This document shows positions 46,197 through 56,439 of a stretch of 64,000 nt of DNA, piece after piece. The number at the start of each line of letters is the position of its first letter. The stretch's first letter is position 1. The DNA is from Phlebotomus papatasi (Eukaryota > Arthropoda > Insecta > Diptera > Psychodidae), in the NCBI RefSeq assembly GCF_024763615.1, contig NC_077222.1, forward strand, positions 25,544,001 to 25,608,000, written 5' to 3'. A program made the position numbers and the translations under genes. A model generated the notes under the pieces. The model was not told the origin of the DNA. It saw only the letters and a program-made list of their open reading frames with translations, and did not search any database.

Positions 46197-46294
46197 GTGA
46201 GTTTCATCCTCCACCATCAGCATCACAATCAAATTTCGCTTACTCGTGTTGTTTTCTTTTTATGAACTTTCCGTTTTATTTCTTAACTTTACAG
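46197..46294 (+). other. Intron between Sidestep-like exons 2 and 3 (98 bp, phase 1)
   Basis: The GTGAGT donor and CTTTACAG acceptor define the one short intron in the visible gene. Several in-frame readings cross it by chance, so a translation that ignores it would insert spurious residues between NLTLV and VPPDEP. Confidence 0.9.
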
Positions 46295-46408
46295 TTCCAC
46301 CCGATGAGCCAAAAATTTTCGATGCTCAAGGAAAGGAAGTCACAGGTGGAGTTGCTGGACCATTTCGGGAAGGTCATGAGCTCTTCCTCTCCTGCCAAGT
46401 TTCAGGAG
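46295..46408 (+). CDS. Sidestep-family Ig protein, internal exon 3 (first half of Ig2)
   Basis: The acceptor is CTTTACAG at 46294 and the donor GTGAGA at 46409; it enters and leaves in phase 1. It codes for VPPDEPKIFDAQGKEV, then a Gly-rich turn and GPFREGHELFLSCQVSGG. VPP at the start of Ig2, the PxIFDxQG strand, and EGxxLxLSC with the first Ig2 Cys are all family features. It is spaced only 98 bp from exon 2, and its continuation is 9.0 kb downstream. Reading past the donor gives an open tail that should not be annotated. Confidence 0.93.
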
Positions 46409-46579
46409 GTGAGAAAGATCCACATAACAGAATTCTGTGTAAATTGGCACAAACTTTTGTGTTAATAACTTTCGAAGTAGTTTATTTTGGTATGTGCTGG
46501 TATTTTACGTTAGGTGTATTTAATTATATTTTAAGTACACCAAAAACAGTGTGATATTTGAAAATGAAACCTCTTTATA

Positions 46580-48660
46580 GCAAAGTTTAATGAAGTTTTG
46601 AATGTTGATAGTGTTACAATGACAAAAATTTGACAAGTCATTACCAAATGGATAAGATGTATTATATTTGAATTCAAATAAACCTGGGAAAGTGTTAATA
46701 CTTTATATCAGACTGTTGTAATATATGACACTGATATCACTGAAGCTGTCACATTTGACAGTAATTGTCAAATTGACATTGATTTAAAATACAACAATCA
46801 AATATTTGATGTCAAAATTTCTTACCCATCATTTTATTGATCAGATTTATTTTCTTGTCTATTGCCAATAATAATAATTCAAGAGACGGTGCCCAGGTGT
46901 CTTAGTTCCACATTTGACAATTTATTGTCATGTTGACATAAATTTGAAGTAGAGGAATGAAATTTGTCACTGAATATACGGAAGAACGGGCATTTCTTTT
47001 ATAGATTATTCAAAAGAAAATCTGTAAAAAGAAATATTTTCACTGGAGAAAATGAAGGCTGTTGACTCAGTTGCATATCTGACAGCTGTTGTCACATTGA
47101 CTGTTATTGAAAATATCGTATTGAAACGAATGAATTCAAAATTTTATATTTGAAATTCTTGTACAATTAGGGGAAGTGCCCATAATTTTGGACAGTCTGC
47201 ATATAAGCATCGATATTCTAAGTTTGAAGTGCCATATTTTCAATACTAATTGACTTTTCTTGTTACTCTCTTTTCAGAAGGATTGTTTAGAAACTTGGCA
47301 AGCTATTTATCATCTCATTTTTACTAAAATTAGTTTTAATACGTTTAAAAATGAATTGATATGTAGAGGTGAATTTGACTCTTATTTTAGACAACTTGGT
47401 TATTAATTTTTACAACTTGTCTGTAAATTTGGACAGCTAATCCGCCTCAACAGGATGCCCATTGTTCTTCATTTTATGAACCAATCTTACCAAGTCCTCT
47501 TTCTGGTCATGTAAGGGAAACGTGAAATGTCACAAGAAGCCCAGAAACTTTCCATATCATTCATTTAAGTGAGTTGACTTCGGTACTCCAAGTACGTGCG
47601 GATTCGCTCATTCCCTGCTCTTTCCGGGAGCCTTTCAAGGCACTTCTCACTGCATCTCTTTCGTAGAGATGATGCTCCTTTGTTTCTCCAGGCATTTGTC
47701 CAACCTAGTCATCACAAAAGCTAAAACTTCACGAAATTTCGTGAGAAAAACACCTGTCCAAAATAAGAATCATCACCTCACTGGTGAATGTCTTAAAAAT
47801 TTCCCATTTTTCACACGAAAAATATAATTCACAAGGCAAATCTCACTTCAGGTCAAATGTACAAATCATCAGTAACGTGAATCAACACAATATTCAATGA
47901 ATATTCAATAATATCACTCAAAAACAGCGAACAAACTTTGTTAGTACTTCACCAAAACTAAATAAGACTGAAGTAAGCCACGAAGTTCTGTCATATTTCT
48001 CGTAAGCAATTGCTCACACTGAATTTTCAACAAAGCAATTTCAACTCAAATCATATTCAAATTTTAACGTATTTAGTGTTAAAATATTCCAAAAAGAACA
48101 AATATTTAGATAGAATTCATTATTCATCAAATATTGGAATAAAAATCCATTATTTTAATCAATTTATATTTAGTGTCCAATGTTATCCTCAAAGTGTCCA
48201 AAATAAGAAACTGGACAAAATTATAAGCATTTCCCCTATCTTTAAGAGAATTTATGAGAAGGCAAAATGAAAATGTTCTGAGAAAAACAAAATGTAAACA
48301 ACAGATTTGAAGTTTGACAGATACTGTCATATTTCCATTGATTTAAAAAAATGGTAGGGAAACGAAGAAAAAGGATAAATTTTTAAATTAAATAAATTCA
48401 GTTATGAGGGGTTAGACATTTCGATTTTACCGATGACAAGAGTTTCCTGTTTTTCGACTTTCGCTATGCAAATTACGATAAAATTTTTGCGGTTTTGGTA
48501 TATTACTAAGCAATTTTTCGATTAGTTGGGATTTGCGATACATTTTTTGTCTTTCATTTCTTAATATGATTTCCTAAAATGAGACAACCCTTGATTTTAA
48601 TAAAATAATAAAGCGCTGACGTGTCAATTTCCCATTTGACAGTTGTTGTTGTTATCACAC
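46580..48660. repeat. Degenerate ~165-bp tandem array with TTGACA/TGTCAA motif, split by an element
   Basis: A CATTTGACAnnnnTTGTCA...TTGACAT-like core recurs near 46628, 46748, 46910 and 47083. After the 1.07-kb element at 47167-48240, it recurs near 48308 and 48634. With the element subtracted, the next core falls about 151 bases after the fourth, and 48308 to 48634 is 326 bases, two periods. Units are well diverged outside the core. Confidence 0.6.
47167..48240. mobile_element. 1.07-kb element with TTAGGGGAAGTGC tips
   Basis: The left TTAGGGGAAGTGCCCATAAT then TTTGGACAG is mirrored at the right by GGACAAAATTATAAGCATTT and CCCCTA. GGACAGCT and GTCCAAAATAAGAA occur as further inner pairs. 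There is no transposase frame; the 86-codon frame at its right end is featureless. It interrupts the TTGACA array. Confidence 0.7.
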
Positions 48661-49612
48661 TCTAGCGAGCACAGTTAGCAGAAAAAATAGCATTTTCAGC
48701 ATTTTTTTTGCTGAATCGGTCTGCTGGCCAATCAGCAACTCTCGAACAAAAAGTGCTAAGCAATTCATGTATTGTATGTATGGCACCGTTTTGCGCTCGC
48801 AGCGGATGATGGCAGAACTAAACACTGTAGGCAGATGCCGCTGGAAACAATTTAGCAGATTTTCTCTTTCATTTTTTTCTTTTTCTCTCAAAATGAACTT
48901 AGAATTTCCCCTGAAATTATTTATCAACTTGGGGGATACCATAATCACGATTTTTATAACCTATATTGTTATAGGATTTATGCTACGGTATGCTGTCTAT
49001 AGAGGATGGTCAAATAGGAGTATTAAACATACTCCTGACCAAAAATTCTGCATTTTTTAGTGAATTGTGTCATAATTTCCTTGAGAAAAAAAATTATTCT
49101 GAGGAAATATTCAGTCGAGGGTTATAAAATTATTCGTTATGTATAAAAAATATGTTTTTTCTTTTGAAAAAAAGCATATTTTCCTCAATTTTTGCAATTT
49201 TTTTTGTAAATGGATTCATAATATTTATTTTTTTTGATAAAATTAAACAATACAAAAATTAAATTGGTCGGAAAAGGTTGAAGAATACATATTATTCAAA
49301 ATTATTATTTTTTAATTTTTGCGAATTTTAATTTTTTTTGCTTTATTTTTTAATGTCAAATGTGGTTATTGTAAGAATCATGAAATTGTAATAATGGAAA
49401 GGGTTTACATTTAGCTTCTATTCAATCCCGTCAACCTCAACAAAGACAAAAACCAAATTCATTAAAGTCTCTCAATCGATTGAGAAAAAAGAATAACTTT
49501 GACTAACTGCCGCTGCCACCGCTAGTGTCACTTCAAGGTTAGCAGAACTCAGTTGAAAATATATATTTTTTCAGCTGATTTGAAACCGCTTAGCATTTAG
49601 TGCTCGCTGGGA
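48661..49612. mobile_element. Possible element with AGCGAGCAC tips
   Basis: CTAGCGAGCACA at 48662 is mirrored by GTGCTCGCTGGG at 49600-49611, and inner GTGCTAAGC (48752) pairs with GCTTAGCA (49588). The interior includes a GC-richer part at 48715-48860 and long A/T runs. The inverted ends are short, so this is tentative. Confidence 0.35.
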
Positions 49613-51264
49613 CTGTAATTGTTGAAATTGAATTTAAAAACTAGACAGCATTAATAAATACCTAAAAGCTTAGAAATAATTAAATCCTTATAAGAAATAT
49701 TAAAAATACTCTTTATAGAAATTACAAAAATAGAGAAAATCCTCTAACTTAAATTTAATTAAATTTATTCAAAATTTAAACAAAAAAAAAACAAAACAAA
49801 AATTGAAATAAATTCTGAATTTAAAGTAAATTCTATTTGGACTTTTGAAATTGATATTTAATTGGCGTTTTACATTGAACTTTCTACCCATAGACAACAA
49901 TTAATGATTACGCTGTCCAATTTGTCACTTTTGCAAAATCCATAAATTTCAATGGAAAGTTTAAGGTAAACAAAAATAAATTTTGTCAAACGTCCAAGAA
50001 CACATCCTTCAATAAATGATGCTTATTTGAATTATGATATGAATTGCTGATTTTACTCTCTTGATGCTATTTGCACCTCAAAAGTGGTTTGTGACATGAA
50101 AATGTAATCCATCATTTCTATTCATGTAAAAGAGAGCATTGAAAAAAATTCTCCACTAAAGTTGAGAAAAAAAAATTTGCATATTTGAAGAGTGAAGGAT
50201 TTTAAAATCAGCCACAGCTTAAAGGGTGGCAACTATTTTTGAATTGCAAATACATGCATTAAAGTTAATAAGTTTCCAAGATAAAAAATGTACAAATTCA
50301 TGATCTATGTGGAATTTCAGTTAAGAAGAATAATTGAGGCCAAGTCTCCATGGATAACTTTTGTACCCTTATGACCTCTTTGCTGGCTCTAAAATATTGA
50401 GTGACTAAAGAGGAGGGTTATTAGACATTTCTCTCGAATTTACACTGCAATCAATTACCGAAGATTGAAGGAAGGAAAAACCTCTTTTACAAATTCCTCA
50501 ATTAATTGAGGGTAGATGTTTACTGTCTTCTTACCAGTTCCATCAACAAAAAGCAATATTATGCCGTGTGAGAATTTTCTCAATTCCCCCGTTTGACGGT
50601 GACGCGTTTAAAATTCATGTAAAACAGAGGGGAAAAATACACTGAAAAATATCAATAAATGGAAACATCTGTGCACAATAAAATGCTCCTTTGTCCCACA
50701 ATACCGACAATAATCACCATGTGTTGCCCATAATTTGTGCTTTTTTTTACTCCGTTTTTAAATCTGCCATCGCGCTTTGATCACAATATTGCAATTTTTT
50801 CCACAAAAGCTTGTGTCAGAAATGAGTGAAATAAATTAAAGCTAATTATACTTCTCACATATTAATTAATTTTAATAAAACGTTCATTTCCAATAAAGCT
50901 ATTAAAGTTAAAATTAATTTTTTGAGTCTTTCATATATACGTAACTTCTTAAATTTTGAAATACATTTAATGAATGACAGTGGCTAACAAATGTCAAGTA
51001 GAACTTTAAAAGTGACAGTTTAGTATTTGACTTAGTAAAGCATAATGTTGTTGCAGTAATAGGCATTACTTACTTAAGATTAATTAGTAGATGAGGGTTA
51101 TCGAAATCTCACCTAATATTTAATTTAATTAAATATTTTAATTTCACTGGATAAAGCAATAAATGTGGTGAAATTCTAGCTAATCAGAGAACACCATAGA
51201 ATTTAAAACGAATTTAAAATTAACTAAAATTATCGAGGATCACCGTAAGGATCTTTTTCCCTAA
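49613..51264. other. AT-rich intronic DNA, nothing recognised
   Basis: There are no supported exons or elements. Near 51080-51120 is GATGAGGGTTATCGAAATCT followed by CACCTAATATT, resembling the tip of the element at 42585-44372, but without a partner. Confidence 0.4.
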
Positions 51265-51459
51265 ATCAAACCTTGTTTTCTTTCTTTTGGAGTCTGACGG
51301 GGAACTTTATGCTCTCAATTCTTCCGGTGTTCGTCAGAAGGGTATTCCTCTTTTCAAATTAAAAGAATCTGTTTTTTCTCCAAAGCTTTCAACCCGTGTT
51401 CTGACGTGTTCCGGTGTTCTGACGAATACCGGAAGAATTGAGAGCATCAAACCTTGTTT
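51265..51459. mobile_element. Foldback MITE with flanking 14-bp direct repeat
   Basis: The arms are TTTATGCTCTCAATTCTTCC plus GGTGTTCGTCAGAA (left, 51308-51341) and its complement TTCTGACGAATACCGGAAGA plus ATTGAGAGCATCAAA (right). The exact sequence ATCAAACCTTGTTT is found at 51265-51278 and 51446-51459, flanking the block like a target-site duplication. The 76-codon open frame across it is accidental. Confidence 0.7.
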
Positions 51460-51652
51460 GTTCGTTACAACGTTATTATTCAAATCAATGCCACTAATGG
51501 CAACAACTGTTAAGTGACAAAATGTCGAATAATTTATAATGGGAAATCATTTTTTAATTTCCTTTTTTAAAAAGTTTCCTTCCTAATTGTATAGAAACTC
51601 ATTCAAGCATTTTATTGTCAAGAAATTAGAATCATTATTAGCTTAACCCTTT

Positions 51653-52370
51653 AAGGACGATTGGAACGCCGGTGTCCCATAAAGAAAATAATTTTTCCTG
51701 ACTACCTAAAGTTATTATTTTCTTATGTTTATACATAATTGCAAAGTGGAAGGTTGAAAGAATCTAGGATATTTTTTGCGAATCTTTAGCTATTTGCTAT
51801 ATAGTAAATTTTTCACATAAAAAAATACGAATTAAGAAATTAAATTAAGAATTATTTTTTTTAAGCAAAACCGTTTTGGAAAAAGAAACTACAATACTCA
51901 AACATAAAATTTTTCATTAGAGCAAAAATTATCAGTCATTGGTATCTTCGGAGAAAATACTTAAATTTTTGGACTATTTTTGTTGCTATCGTTCATAGAA
52001 ACAAAAGTACACCAAATCAGGGGTGACATGATAACTTATTTTCGATAGTATGGACTGTCGATTCTGTAAAATTTAAACGATAACTTTACTTCCTGTAACT
52101 AATATAGATGTTCATCAGGAGTCACATTCTTTTAAGAATGTCACAATAAATGACCCAACAGTGCGTAAATAGTCGATATTCACTTAATCTAAGAGATATA
52201 GATTTACCGATACTATCGATTCGATAGTGTCGAAAAGCTATCATTCCACCCCAGACTCTTTTGGTTTTCCAAAAGTTAGATGTACGACGTTTTACAAGTT
52301 TTGTTGATCGGTTTCATTGTTATTGCTGATTTTCTGTCAGCGATAACTGTCTCGTCGTTAAAGGGTTAAA
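51653..52370 (+). mobile_element. MITE family with CCCTTTAA tips, copy B
   Basis: TTAACCCTTTAAGGACGATT at the left and GTCGTTAAAGGGTTAAA at the right bound about 718 bp. The body matches copy A in reverse, including ACGCCGGTGTCCC and GAATCTAGGATATTTTTTGC. A different MITE (52019-52253) sits inside it, explaining its extra length over copy A (about 496 bp). Confidence 0.75.
52019..52253. mobile_element. MITE with GGGGTGACATGATAACTT tips, nested in copy B
   Basis: AGGGGTGACATGATAACTT is mirrored by AAGCTATCATTCCACCCC. Internal TCGATAGTATGGACTGTCGA and ACTATCGATTCGATAGTGTC pair. A related copy is at 20351-20556. It is absent from copy A of the surrounding element. Confidence 0.7.
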
Positions 52371-52968
52371 TAATATTTAATTTATTTAAATAATATTTTA
52401 GGTTAAATTTAATTTTGGACTACCAATTATTTAAACAACAAGACTTCATTGAGGAATAGCCGGACTTGGCTCGCAAAAATGGGAAACGGGTTCTTAAGAA
52501 TAAATTTGAGCCTATTAGAAATTATGCATTACTGAAACCCCAAAATGATATATTTCAGCACACGTTAATGAAAATTAGTGGCTAATTGTGACTCGAATCT
52601 AATGCCCTAGACTCACTTACGACTTAAGCTGAGAAACAGATTAAAGTAATTATAATCACTATTATGATCAGATTACATTTCCACCGGTTTCTAATTAATC
52701 CGTCTCTCATCTTAAAACGAGATACAGCTTAGTTAGTAGAAAACTTATGGGAATTTAGTTATATCATTATTTTAACTATAATATGTTAAGCCATCTCTCG
52801 TCTTAAGTTGTAAGTGTGCCTAGGGCATAATACTGAACTTTGAAATTTTCTCATGCAGTAAAGTTTGAACAAAGAGTTGAATAAGTATAGCTGTAGAATT
52901 TTCTAAGTAAAAATCAAATTCAGCCAGTGTGGTTACGTTTCAGGAGGTTACGTATCGCGATAACGAGG
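52371..52968. other. AT-rich intronic DNA, nothing recognised
   Basis: No exon, element or RNA gene is supported here. Confidence 0.4.
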
Positions 52969-53189
52969 TAGGGGGAGGTGGGGCTACTTTGAGCTGTGGG
53001 GCTAGATTGTTATACGACTTTTTCGCCTATTTCTAAATGAAGCTGGTCCTTACAATAATTTTATTTAGATCCACAATTATTGTGCCTATCCAAATTACGT
53101 AATGTTAAAACCCAGTCGCCATTGGAAACATGCGAAAAAATCGTATAACAATGTAGCCCCACAGCTCAAAGTAGCCCCACATCCCCCTA
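52969..53189. mobile_element. MITE with GGGGCTACTTTGAGCTGTGG arms, copy 2
   Basis: TAGGGGGAGGTGGGGCTACT then TTGAGCTGTGG is mirrored by CCACAGCTCAAAGTAGCCCC and ACATCCCCCTA. It shares length and internal order with 24329-24549 (for example TTATTTAGATCCACAATT and ATCGTATAACAATG). Confidence 0.88.
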
Positions 53190-54110
53190 GCCCTCATTAA
53201 TGCAAATTGTTGCATGCCACATTCCTTAATATTATATTTGGATAGATCAACATTTTCTTTTGCCTTTGACCATTTTAATTTAGCGCAGACGTGTTCTAAA
53301 TTTTCGGGTCGTATTTTAATGTGTTTAAATGTTTTTATATAATACAAATAGAAGTTCCATTGACAATATTTTGCCAACGACCTAGGGAATAGGGATAGAT
53401 TAAAAGAGACAAATGGAATATGTCTGTACTAAAATCTGATAATTCTAATGTTTGCTGGTATGATCAGAATTACTATTTTTCTGATCCAATCCAGATTGTA
53501 CCATTTTTAAAAGCTTTTTTTCACTTTAAATATTAAGAGCAACAGGTCTGTACTAAAAATTTTTAATGTAAATTGTTGCTGGTATGGTTCGCAATAATAT
53601 TTTTTAATGGATGGTAGATCAAATTTATTTTGGTCTTAGCACTTATCTTTAGCACAGATATGTTGTTTTATTTAATCACAGACATGTTCTAAATTTCCGA
53701 GTAGTATTTTCATTTTTTTTTAAGTTTATTACTTATTTGGAATATGTTTGTTCTAGAACTTGCTAATGCTGGTTGTTGCTGGTACGGTTGGTAATATTTT
53801 TAATATTGCTATTGACGAATTAATAATATTATTATTATTAATAATAATTAGTGATGTTAATTTTATAAATAACGAAAGATCAGATATTTTAAATAATGTT
53901 TTAACTTTTTAAAACTTATATTTTATGTAAAAAACATGTCTGTGCTAAAATTTGTGCTAATTTTTTATGGTAGGGTTGGCAATGTGATTAGATAAATTGG
54001 TGGTCGAAAAATCTTTTTTACGTTTGAGCATTTCATTTTTAGTACAGGTATGTTCTAAATTTGCAAATAGTATTTCAATACTTATAAAAGATTTTATAAT
54101 GTAATGCTTT
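53190..54110. repeat. Degenerate array with TGTTGCTGGTA and ACATGTTCTAAATTT motifs
   Basis: GTTTGCTGGTATG (53451), TTGTTGCTGGTATGG (53573) and TTGTTGCTGGTACGG (53773) recur. CTGTACTAAAA-like and ATGTTCTAAATTT-like motifs lie near 53292, 53422, 53547, 53687, 53937 and 54047. Offsets of about 190 and 360-395 bases suggest an old, rearranged tandem repeat. No gene is supported. Confidence 0.5.
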
Positions 54111-54370
54111 GATTTTTATTTTACATCAGTATTAATCAATCAACTAAAAAACGTGATTCTATTAAAAAGAAAGTGCATAACCATAAAATTTACATTCTTG
54201 TGTTAATTTAAACGTTTACATCTTAATTAATAAATCAAATTTATATACAATAATGGCGCTTTGATAGGTGAGAATTGAATATAAATCAAATATTTATTTT
54301 CATTATTATTTGTGGAAATTTATCTCGGCCGAGGTATACATAGAAATATAGTTCTGATAATAAAAGAAAA

Positions 54371-54557
54371 TAGGGGGAAGTAGGGCACCTTTGAAATTGG
54401 AATTTTTCACCTATTTTTAAATTAAATTATAAGTCTGATCGTGATATAATTTAGCTTCTCAATCTGTTTGTACAGCTGAGTTATATCACGATAAGGCTAA
54501 ATTTTATTTAAAATTAGGTGAAAAATTCCAATTTGAAAGGTACGCCACTCCCCTCTA
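54371..54557. mobile_element. MITE with TAGGGGGAAGTAGGGCACC tips, copy 2
   Basis: TAGGGGGAAGTAGGGCACCT then TTGAAATTGGAA is mirrored by TTCCAATTTGAAAGGTACGC then CACTCCCCTCTA. The interior GATCGTGATATAATTTAG and ATATCACGATAAGG pair as in copy 1 (20050-20254). Confidence 0.8.
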
Positions 54558-55396
54558 TTCTTAGTAAGAAATACTTGGAAATGGATCAAACTGAATGTTA
54601 ATAAGAACAAAATTTCTCATAAAATTTAATTGGAATTTAAAAATAATAATAAACAGCAAATAAACAGTACAAAATACAAAACAGTATATCAATTTAACAT
54701 GTTTAATTAAAATAAAAATTTTATGTTACGTATTAAATTTTCGGTATTAAGCAGTTATGAAAATGTAATTCATTGCCCTCATTACCTATAAAATGATTTT
54801 AAATTAAAGTAGGTAAATGCATGTTTTTGAAAATTAACAACCATCCAATTCTTCCTACAACTAAAACATTTCATTTGCACTTCCACCGATGAAATGCAAT
54901 AAACATTTTCTTGTATTTTGTAAATATTTATAGTGAGAAAGACATTGAACTCCTCCTAAATCTCTCAATTGCCAATCTCAATATAAAATTATTTACTAAG
55001 CAAAAAGACAAGTTTCTTGCGATCTGAGTGAGAATTACCATTAACAACTTCCGAAGTTGGAATATTGAGAATGAGAAATTTAAGCAGCATCTCGAGCATT
55101 TCCATGGACAAGAGAAGATGCTCTTGTTTATGGGATAAGCATAAAATTTCGTGTTAAATAGTCATTAAAATCATGGTATAGCTCTATTGGGGGAAAATGT
55201 AAAATACCAGCACAATCCTTAATTTTCCCGTCATCCCGGGGAATAAATTAGTTGCTGGGGATGGGGGATGGTGAGAACAGGCATAAAGTCAATGGAAGGT
55301 GCAATTAGCAGTTGGTGAAACTTTCTCCACCAGTCATTCCCCATCGATAGAAAGATAAATCCGCTTGGAAATACTACAAGGAAATGCTCTTTCCAG
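54558..55396. other. AT-rich intronic DNA upstream of exon 4, nothing recognised
   Basis: No repeat family is recognised. The last few hundred bases are somewhat less AT-rich, ending in the polypyrimidine acceptor of exon 4. Confidence 0.4.
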
Positions 55397-55606
55397 GACG
55401 TCCTCTACCCAAAGTCACTTGGTGGCGAAACAACGAAGAAATTTCTGGCATTAGTCACCCTTCGGCTGACGTTCAAACGACCGTTGTGAATCAGCTTTTT
55501 ATTGAGAACATCACGAGAGAATATCTGGGAACGAGACTCCAGTGTCGTGCTCAAGGATCCAAGTTAATTTCTCCAGTGGTGAAGGAGTTTGCCATTCAAG
55601 TACATT
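55397..55606 (+). CDS. Sidestep-family Ig protein, internal exon 4 (second half of Ig2)
   Basis: The acceptor is CTCTTTCCAG at 55396 and the donor GTAAAT at 55607; phase 1 in, phase 1 out. The product runs from GRPLPKVTWWRNNEEISGIS through TTVVNQLFIENITREYLGTR to LQCRAQGSKLISPVVKEFAI and QVH. GRPxPxVTWWxN supplies the Ig2 core Trp; LxCRAQ supplies the second Cys. The upstream ATG at 55384 is intronic and not a start. Reading past the donor meets TAA at once, which supports the splice site. In family members this domain sits between the Beat-binding Ig1 and Ig3. Confidence 0.94.
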
Positions 55607-55764
55607 GTAAATAATTTTAAGTCATTCCTAAAATAATCTTTAAAATTAGCCTTTTCACTTTCTTAAAAATTTGCTTTATTGGTTGACAATATCATTTTGA
55701 ACAGTGGACTCTATTTCATTTTACTGGAACTTATTTTTAAACCTCATTTTTTAATCCTGATTAT

Positions 55765-56410
55765 TTTAGGCCATGCCTCTTCGAGAGTTAAGGTTAATTT
55801 CAGTTAATATAATCGAGTTCGAGTATTTAATAAGGGAGTTGTTATACAAAAGTAAACGAACACCGTCAATCCAATACGAGGCGGACTTGAAGTGTTCCGC
55901 TGATTAATAAATAGGCCACGCCTACATTGAAATCATAGGAAACAAGGGAATACAATTTATTATTGCACAATATTTATCTCTAATTTAAGAGTAATTAGTC
56001 AGTTTAATGATGAAATCCGGACATATCATTTGGGAACTATTAAGGAAAAAAGGTACAATGTACAGAAGTGGGCAAATCTTTTGGGCGTGGCAATATTACT
56101 TCGGTCCCTTCTGTTTTAAATAATATTTATTTTATGTACTTAATGGTAAAAATAATAGGTTTTCTTTAAGATTAAAATACCAAAGATTTAAATTTTGTCT
56201 AAGGATATCCCTCCAAATTTTTTAGTACATATTTTTACAGGGCGTGGTTTATTCCTTTGGAGGTAGGGCCTTTGAATATCAACCTACATTTACAACTTCT
56301 AGACTTGATTTATCTCGGTAGAGTTGTTATGTTGTCGTCTTTAAAACTTTGATAAAAAAAAATCGGTTATACCCTGGCATAACACACAGAAGAGGCGTGG
56401 CTTAATATCA
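55765..56410. repeat. GGCGTGGC-motif repeat region, ~150-bp spacing
   Basis: GGCCATGCCTC (55771), GGCCACGCCTAC (55914), GGGCGTGGCAA (56089), GGGCGTGGTTTA (56241) and GAGGCGTGGCTTA (56392) are spaced 142-176 bases apart, with the first two inverted relative to the rest. Similar spacing is seen at 15161-15498. The sequence between is AT-rich and diverged. Confidence 0.45.
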
Positions 56411-56439
56411 TTTATTTTCAAACAAGGATTGAATGACTA

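Larger units (their letters stand above)
46409..55396 (+). other. Intron between Sidestep-like exons 3 and 4 (9.0 kb, phase 1)
   Basis: The donor is GTGAGA and the acceptor GCTCTTTCCAG. The split codon (G plus GA) gives Gly and joins VSG to GRPLPKVTW, the usual Ig2 continuity. Repeats inside are listed separately. Confidence 0.88.

Noticed and set aside
46409..46554. Extension of the Ig2 exon past GTGAGA
   Set aside because: The residues after the donor do not fit an Ig domain, and the true continuation GRPLPKVTWW is found at 55397 in the right phase.
55384..55399. ATG at 55384 as the start of a separate Ig gene
   Set aside because: It lies in the intron before the CTCTTTCCAG acceptor. Phase and domain continuity with the exon at 46295-46408 show exon 4 is internal.
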